DNA of 13,128 nt from Phoronis pallida (taxonomy: Eukaryota; Phoronida; Phoronidae), in the NCBI GenBank assembly GCA_028565715.1, contig JAOXYC010176803.1, positions 1 through 13,128 of the forward strand, in the 5' to 3' direction. The notes under the pieces are model-generated. The model did no database searches. It was given only the letters and a program-made list of their open reading frames with translations, and was not told the origin of the DNA. Positions 9,031 through 13,128 of this stretch are shown here, one piece after another. The position numbers and the translations under genes are program-made. Positions within the stretch are counted from its first letter, which is position 1. Every line of letters starts with the position of its first letter.

Positions 9031-9771
9031 TTAAGGATACGGTGATAGCTAATAGGAACAAAAATGAAAAGTTCTGTTTTAAAGCATTCCAAGCCATCAA
9101 AAACTTTGAACCAATTTTCTTAGTCAACAATATTTTTCCAAAAAAAACATTGTAAACAATTGATTGCCAAGACCCCTGGTGTATGTCTGACATACACCAG
9201 GGGTCTTGACATCAATTGTTTACAATGTTTTTTTGAAAAATATTGTTGACTTGAAAAATTGATTCATTTTTAGATAACATTTGTGTTTTTCGTAATATGA
9301 TCGTTTCTGAGAAGTTGGCTTACCGTAACGCTATGAAATTTTCCAATCTATCTGTTATTGGACTTTAAAAAGGTGTCTCGATTTTTTCGACGTTCCAAAA
9401 AAATCCCAACCCTTGATTTTTGGAAGCTCATATCTCGTAAAGAAAAGACATATTTCAAAAATCCGAGACACCTTTTTAGAGTTCAATAACATAAAAGATA
9501 GACTGGAAAATTTCATAGCGTTACGGTAGTAAGCTAACTACTCAGAAACGATCTCCCAATATGTTATTTCAAAAAACACAAATTTTACCTAAAAATGACC
9601 CAATTTTCCAAGTCATCAATTTTTTTCAAAAAAGCATTGTTCACAGTTGATTTTAAGACCCCTGGTGTATGTCTGAGTGTCACTCACAACGTTTTTGATG
9701 GCTGGAAATGCTTTAAAACACAACTTTTTATTTTTGTTCCAATGAGCTACAATGTATCACCATATCGTTAA
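9031..9771. mobile_element. Large TTAA-ended fold-back element, 741 bp, with a nested palindrome
   Basis: The left end is TTAA-GGATACGGTGAT (9031-9046), and the right end is ATCACCATATCG-TTAA (9756-9771), an inverted copy. The arms pair over about 300 bases each: TTTTAAAGCATTCCAAGCCA with its counterpart near 9700, the GTTTCTGAG...TACCGTAACGCTATG block (from 9303) with CATAGCGTTACGGTA...CTCAGAAACGAT (9516-9552), and AAAAAGGTGTCTCG (9367-9380) with CGAGACACCTTTTT (9463-9476). The left arm also contains an extra inverted duplicate, forming a nearly perfect palindrome at 9116-9262 centred on 9188. There is no transposase. A non-autonomous DNA element with TTAA target sites is the likeliest identity. 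Confidence 0.75.
9116..9262. repeat. Nested perfect-type palindrome centred at 9188
   Basis: GACCCCTGGTGTATGTC, one central T, then GACATACACCAGGGGTC. Pairing continues outward through CATTGTAAACAATTGAT and its inverse to AGTCAACAAT/ATTGTTGACT, with only a few mismatches over about 70 bases per side. The right arm of the host element (near 9655-9675) has the same CCCCTGGTGTATGTCTGA motif only once, so the left arm gained an inverted copy. Confidence 0.85.
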
Positions 9772-10786
9772 CTTTCGGAAATGCATGGTTTGTATATGTG
9801 TTTTTTACAGAAAAAAGTTCTAATCACTTTTCCGGTATCGCAAATTGACGGACACCCTGTTATTAAAGCCCAATTTCAAGTTTTGGTTTCATAAATATTT
9901 TTAAAATGTTCAAACCCCTCCAACAGTCATTCAGGTTTCGTAACACAGTTAGAATGCTTTGCAGCTATGTCGAGACAACTGGCCATCTTTGGTGCTCTGT
10001 CAGGGGCTCTACACACTGTACTGAAATAAAAAAATTTTTTAATGAAACCACTTCAGAAAGATTCCAGAATGCACAAAATGTTTAACAAAAAAACAATTTT
10101 TCAACTCGGGATGACCCATGAACTAGGGTAAAAAAACTTGAAAATTTGTCCGAAAAATGGCCATGTTGGCCAAATTCAAGCCAAAATTCCTGCCAAAACG
10201 GCGCCCCAATACCCCAAGACTAACTTGCCTCGACAAGTTGCATCATAGAACCCTTGAAAACTGCAATCAAATACATACCGATTGCTGCTCGTTTTCCCAG
10301 AATATTTCAAATTGGAAGCCTACCCCGTTTTTGACCTCCAACACTGAAGAGTGAAACTCAGTGTCCACAAGCTATTCTAATTTGGTAGAAAGTTGTTAAT
10401 TCGTTCAAAATCTAGTTTTTTGAACAGATAAATCACATACCTCCACTTGAAAAATGGTTTCATGATTAAATTCAAACTCACAACTGGGTTTTGCCAAGAT
10501 TCCAATAAATACTAGCCATAGTACGAAATGAGGCAGAGAACTGTTGAACAAGACCTTCAAGTAATATGGGAAGCACTAACATTGTTTTTAAAAACAATCA
10601 GTATGAATATTAGTTCATGGGATATAATTATCTACGAGTGCATGTGAATGAGTTTCAGAATAACGCAATATGTTGGTAGCTGGCTGAGACGTAATTGTCT
10701 TCCATGTACTTTAATCGGCCTGCATTGCGTTATCCACACGTTTCAGTTCCATTCACATCCTGATTCGGCGACGCTCCCTGACCCCT
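9772..10786. other. Non-coding stretch between repeats
   Basis: There are no recognisable genes. The stretch has many A/T runs and some text-like redundancy (GGCCATGTTGGCCAAATTCAA near 10159, GAAACCACTTCAG), so it may be old repeat sequence. The 65-residue open frame at 10157-10354 has an unremarkable composition, no homology that I recognise and no splice context, so I do not call it. Confidence 0.4.
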
Positions 10787-10885
10787 CGTAAGTAATGGAC
10801 ACCACCCCCCCCCCCCCCAAAAAAAAATGCTGAGTGTTTTAATACTCAGCATTTTTTTTTTGGGGGGGGCTGTCCATTGCTTACG
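10787..10885. repeat. Palindromic element with C, A, T and G runs
   Basis: CGTAAGTAATGGACA (10787-10801) pairs with TGTCCATTGCTTACG (10871-10885). Inside this are 14 C (10805-10818) and 9 A, then TGCTGAGT and its inverse ACTCAGCA around an 8-base loop, then 10 T (10852-10861) and 8 G (10862-10869). The whole 99 bases can fold into one hairpin. It looks like a short MITE whose homopolymer arms have changed length. Confidence 0.8.
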
Positions 10886-10979
10886 CTTAAAAACGTGAAA
10901 CTCTTTTTGCTAATCAATTATTATCTTGTCGTGTACATTTTTTCATGCCAGAATGACACGGAAATTGTCCGATTGCAAT

Positions 10980-11047
10980 ATTAGAATAAAATTCATTAGG
11001 CATGGACTCATTGTAGACAAACACTTTCAGAGACAGCAGTCGGCACA
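10980..11047 (+). promoter_or_regulatory. Leader and probable promoter of the plus-strand paralogue
   Basis: Bases near the ATG (CAGCAGTCGGCACA) and further up (TTAGGCATG at about 10996) match the corresponding region of the minus-strand gene. Where that gene has TATATAAG, this copy has ATTCATTAG, so the TATA box is lost or shifted. GAATAAAATT at 10984-10993 is a poor substitute. Weak or altered expression is an inference. Confidence 0.35.
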
Positions 11048-12046
11048 ATGGATATAATTCGGATCTTACTGGTTTTTGTTTGTGGAATTTCTTTCTTTAA
11101 AACAGGTTCCTTAACAGGACGTATTTCATTAAAATCTATCGAAGATAGGCTTGAGGCTCTTGAAACAACTGCCGCAGTTGAACGAGGATCCAGACATGCA
11201 TTTGATTTAAAAGAAAAATGCGTAAGAATCAGAAGTGATAGTCTTGAGCTAGTATCACAGTGCGGCATCATGCAGCCCCTTGAAACGCCAAAGTGGGTGA
11301 CATGGACGATCATGTACCCAGGGTGGAATAAAGCGGATTATTGCTTTGCGGAAACAATCAACCCGTCACAGTTTGGACTATATTTTGGTGATTTCGGAGG
11401 GTCTACAATAGATGTACAAGAACGTTTGTACGAGAAAGCACCCGCATGCGTTGAGGAAAGTGAAAAGGGGAAATTAAGGTGGAGAGACATTGACTTGGGA
11501 GAAATGTTTGAAATAAATGCAAAAACCCTAAGTGAAACTTTAAAGACGCTTGCAACAGACTTCATTCAGTTTAACTATTCCGTAATAACAGATTCAGCAA
11601 GTATCTCAATATTATATAAAGTCTTAGACAGAAATTTGATTCCGCTCAGTTCAAGCAATCCACATTGGTGTAACAGATCCAGTGACGGATTCTTCAAGGG
11701 TATGTGTTACCGATTTTTTAACTTTGGAACGACAAATGAAGAGGAGTCTTCTCGAGACTATGACTCGATCAACAAATGGTGCAAAAACAAGGTTAATGGA
11801 ACTTCAGTTTACATTGATTCACAGGCAATGATTGGCTTTATAGTGAACATGTTGACAACAAAATGGAAACGTCCCATCTACTCTGAGGCCCCTACTGCCC
11901 TTTTTTTCTTCAAACTTATGCATCGTAACGATACCAGATTTTACTACTTTGCTGACAGCCGCGAAAAATATATGCATGCAAAAAAGACAAAAGTTAATGT
12001 CGGTGCGGGTGGTAACGAACTGTCATTCGTGTGTTTCTATCTTTAG
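11048..12046 (+). CDS. Paralogue of the receptor ectodomain exon, 5' part (signal peptide, CUB-like, first lectin-like domain)
   Basis: This reading frame starts MDIIRILLVFV, a signal peptide that aligns with the minus-strand gene. Alignment then continues through the CUB-like domain (WVTWTIMYPGWNKADYC at 83-99, late SASISILYKV) and most of the first C-type-lectin-like domain (CNRSSDGFFKGMCYRFFNFG from 208). The Pro-rich linker is much shorter: about 50 residues lie between signal peptide and CUB, and they include a possible short amphipathic helix (ISLKSIEDRLEALETTAAV). Homology ends near residue 319, and the frame closes at 12044-12046. The matching continuation lies in frame 1 (next entry), so the last few codons are out of frame. 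This is a damaged or mis-assembled copy of a working-type exon. It is still open over nearly 1000 bases, so any loss of function is recent. Confidence 0.8.
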   Translation: MDIIRILLVFVCGISFFKTGSLTGRISLKSIEDRLEALETTAAVERGSRHAFDLKEKCVRIRSDSLELVSQCGIMQPLETPKWVTWTIMYPGWNKADYCFAETINPSQFGLYFGDFGGSTIDVQERLYEKAPACVEESEKGKLRWRDIDLGEMFEINAKTLSETLKTLATDFIQFNYSVITDSASISILYKVLDRNLIPLSSSNPHWCNRSSDGFFKGMCYRFFNFGTTNEEESSRDYDSINKWCKNKVNGTSVYIDSQAMIGFIVNMLTTKWKRPIYSEAPTALFFFKLMHRNDTRFYYFADSREKYMHAKKTKVNVGAGGNELSFVCFYL

Positions 12047-12743
12047 AGCACTCAATGCATGGATTATTTCAAAAAATTATTCTTGAAAACACCTATAGGC
12101 TTACTGGAAATTATATTGTTTGTAAATTTACCAGAGAAGAAAACGTATCAGTAGGTGCAAAAGACAATACTGATATAACATGTGGTTTTACTCAGAACAG
12201 ATGCAAGTGTCCAGAAGACTGGTGGTATTTTGAAGGGTCTTGTTATCGTTTGAATACATATAAACTAGGTGACGAACCAGGTTGTTCATCTGTAGGTGGT
12301 TCTCTACTTGAATCTTGTGAGAAGCCGACTTTTCACATTTTCTATAACTTTGTACGATACATTACGGTGACAAGATCGATTTATCAGTGGTTAGTTATAT
12401 GGATTTACAGTTTCACGTCAACTATGGAATATATCAATTTCCAAACCCCGTTTGATGAAAGATGCGCAGATGAAGTATACAATTATAGTCACTATATTGA
12501 CAACAATTATCATGTAGTATCATTTGAAGAATTTTGGACTGATTTCAAGAGTAGAAAGCCTCTTAAGTATGATAATGGTGGCTTTGTTATGTGTGAAAGA
12601 TCTTCTATACCAACTATCCCATGCAAGAAAACTCAAATCCAATGTAAGGATGGTACATGTTCATCACCACTGAATGTATGCGACGACGATGATGAATGTA
12701 AACAAAGAGGAGATGATTGTAAACAAGTACGCGATGTTTTCAG
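12016..12743 (+). CDS. Paralogue of the receptor ectodomain exon, 3' part (end of first lectin-like domain, second lectin-like domain, LDLa)
   Basis: Frame 1 picks up the homology at RTVIR (RAVLR in the minus-strand gene) after a stop at 12013-12015. It runs through the end of the first lectin-like domain (GNYIVCKF), the second one (CPEDWWYFEGSCYRL to GGFVMCE) and a six-Cys LDLa (CKKTQIQCKDGTCSSPLNVC and onward). It has no ATG of its own that makes sense, so it is a continuation and not a separate gene. It ends DVF followed by AG at 12743, the same protein position and phase as exon 1 of the minus-strand gene. Translation past 12743 (LVN, stop) is intronic. The receptor exon is expected to the right of the window. 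Confidence 0.78.
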
Positions 12744-12751
12744 GTTAGTTA
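12741..12751 (+). other. Splice donor ending the paralogue's exon
   Basis: GATGTTTTCAG|GTTAGTT: the exonic GATGTTTTCAG is identical to that at the minus-strand donor (GATGTTTTCAG|GTAAGCG), and the phase is the same. A shared donor at a shared codon makes a real intron here very likely. Confidence 0.75.
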
Positions 12752-13128
12752 ATTGATTTTTTACATTCAAAACAAAAAATTGCATTTACCGGTTGGAAGT
12801 GACACGTCACACATCACTTAAATTTTTTTTTCTCTTAAAGTGGATTGATACCATTTTCGCAGGTCGTCACAATTTCATTTTGTTTCCTATAGCGCTTGAT
12901 TTGATATTGAGATATTCAAGTTGGTCTTTTGTTAACACTTTTACTTAATATTGTAACAAGAATAATGAATGAAAACAATTGAAAAGAATATATATTCAAG
13001 TGGTCCAAATTTGACACAATAAATAGAACATTAGGTCTGATAGACTGGACGATTTCTCACATGAAACTAGTGCGACAGGTTAAGATAGCCAGGTTAAGAT
13101 TTTCTATCTTACACGGGCGGATCACTGT
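12744..13128 (+). other. Start of the paralogue's intron
   Basis: No coding sequence was found. I searched for the expected continuation of the LDLa motif (Cys-Thr-Asn-Gly-Arg like) after each AG with a pyrimidine tract, including the one near 12839, and did not see it. The acceptor and the LDLa-LRR-7TM exon must be further right, or missing. Confidence 0.55.

Noticed and set aside
10157-10354. Plus-strand open frame of 65 residues
   Set aside because: Short, of ordinary composition, in a repeat-like region, with no domain or splice context.
12003-12046. A mini-intron in the paralogue that would repair its frame
   Set aside because: GT at 12003 or 12012 with the TTTCTATCTTTAG acceptor at 12046 (44 or 35 bases) would join the two frames. 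However, it is shorter than usual animal introns, it removes the conserved RTVIR block, and the minus-strand gene has no intron there. A gene predictor may still invent it.

Overview
The window looks like AT-rich genomic DNA from an invertebrate animal, probably marine. The reasons are one clear intron with GT-AG borders, a LDLa/leucine-rich-repeat G-protein-coupled receptor of the GRL101 type (known from the snail Lymnaea and common in lophotrochozoans), the end of a C2H2 zinc-finger array, and many short fold-back repeats. A mollusc, annelid, brachiopod or nemertean fits best. A deuterostome such as an echinoderm is not excluded.

Layout, left to right. Bases 1-244 are the broken 3' end of a zinc-finger gene, followed at once by a 337-bp fold-back element between two TTAA sites (241-585). 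Bases 586-1952 hold no gene that I can support, only diverged repeats and two more fold-backs. Bases 7726-1953 (minus strand) are one two-exon gene: exon 1 at 7726-5853, a 1700-base intron full of 16-bp repeats, and exon 2 at 4152-1953. The spliced protein is about 1357 residues: signal peptide, proline-rich linker, CUB-like domain, two C-type-lectin-like domains, LDLa repeats, leucine-rich repeats and a rhodopsin-class seven-helix receptor. Bases 7727-11047 are intergenic and carry a second 16-bp repeat array, a 741-bp fold-back with TTAA ends and a C/G-run palindrome. Bases 11048-12743 (plus strand) are a paralogue of exon 1, oriented head-to-head with the first gene. It has one frame break near 12005-12030 and ends at a splice donor at the same protein position as the first gene. 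Its receptor exon, if it exists, lies beyond 13128.

The main point is that the two large coding blocks on the minus strand are one gene. The splice rejoins an LDLa motif in frame, so a lectin-like ectodomain is fused to a GRL101-like receptor. Together with the neighbouring paralogue this suggests a local family of receptors with variable CUB/lectin heads on a conserved LDLa-LRR-7TM body. The ligand is unknown. A role in sensing glycans, microbes or peptide hormones is inference only.
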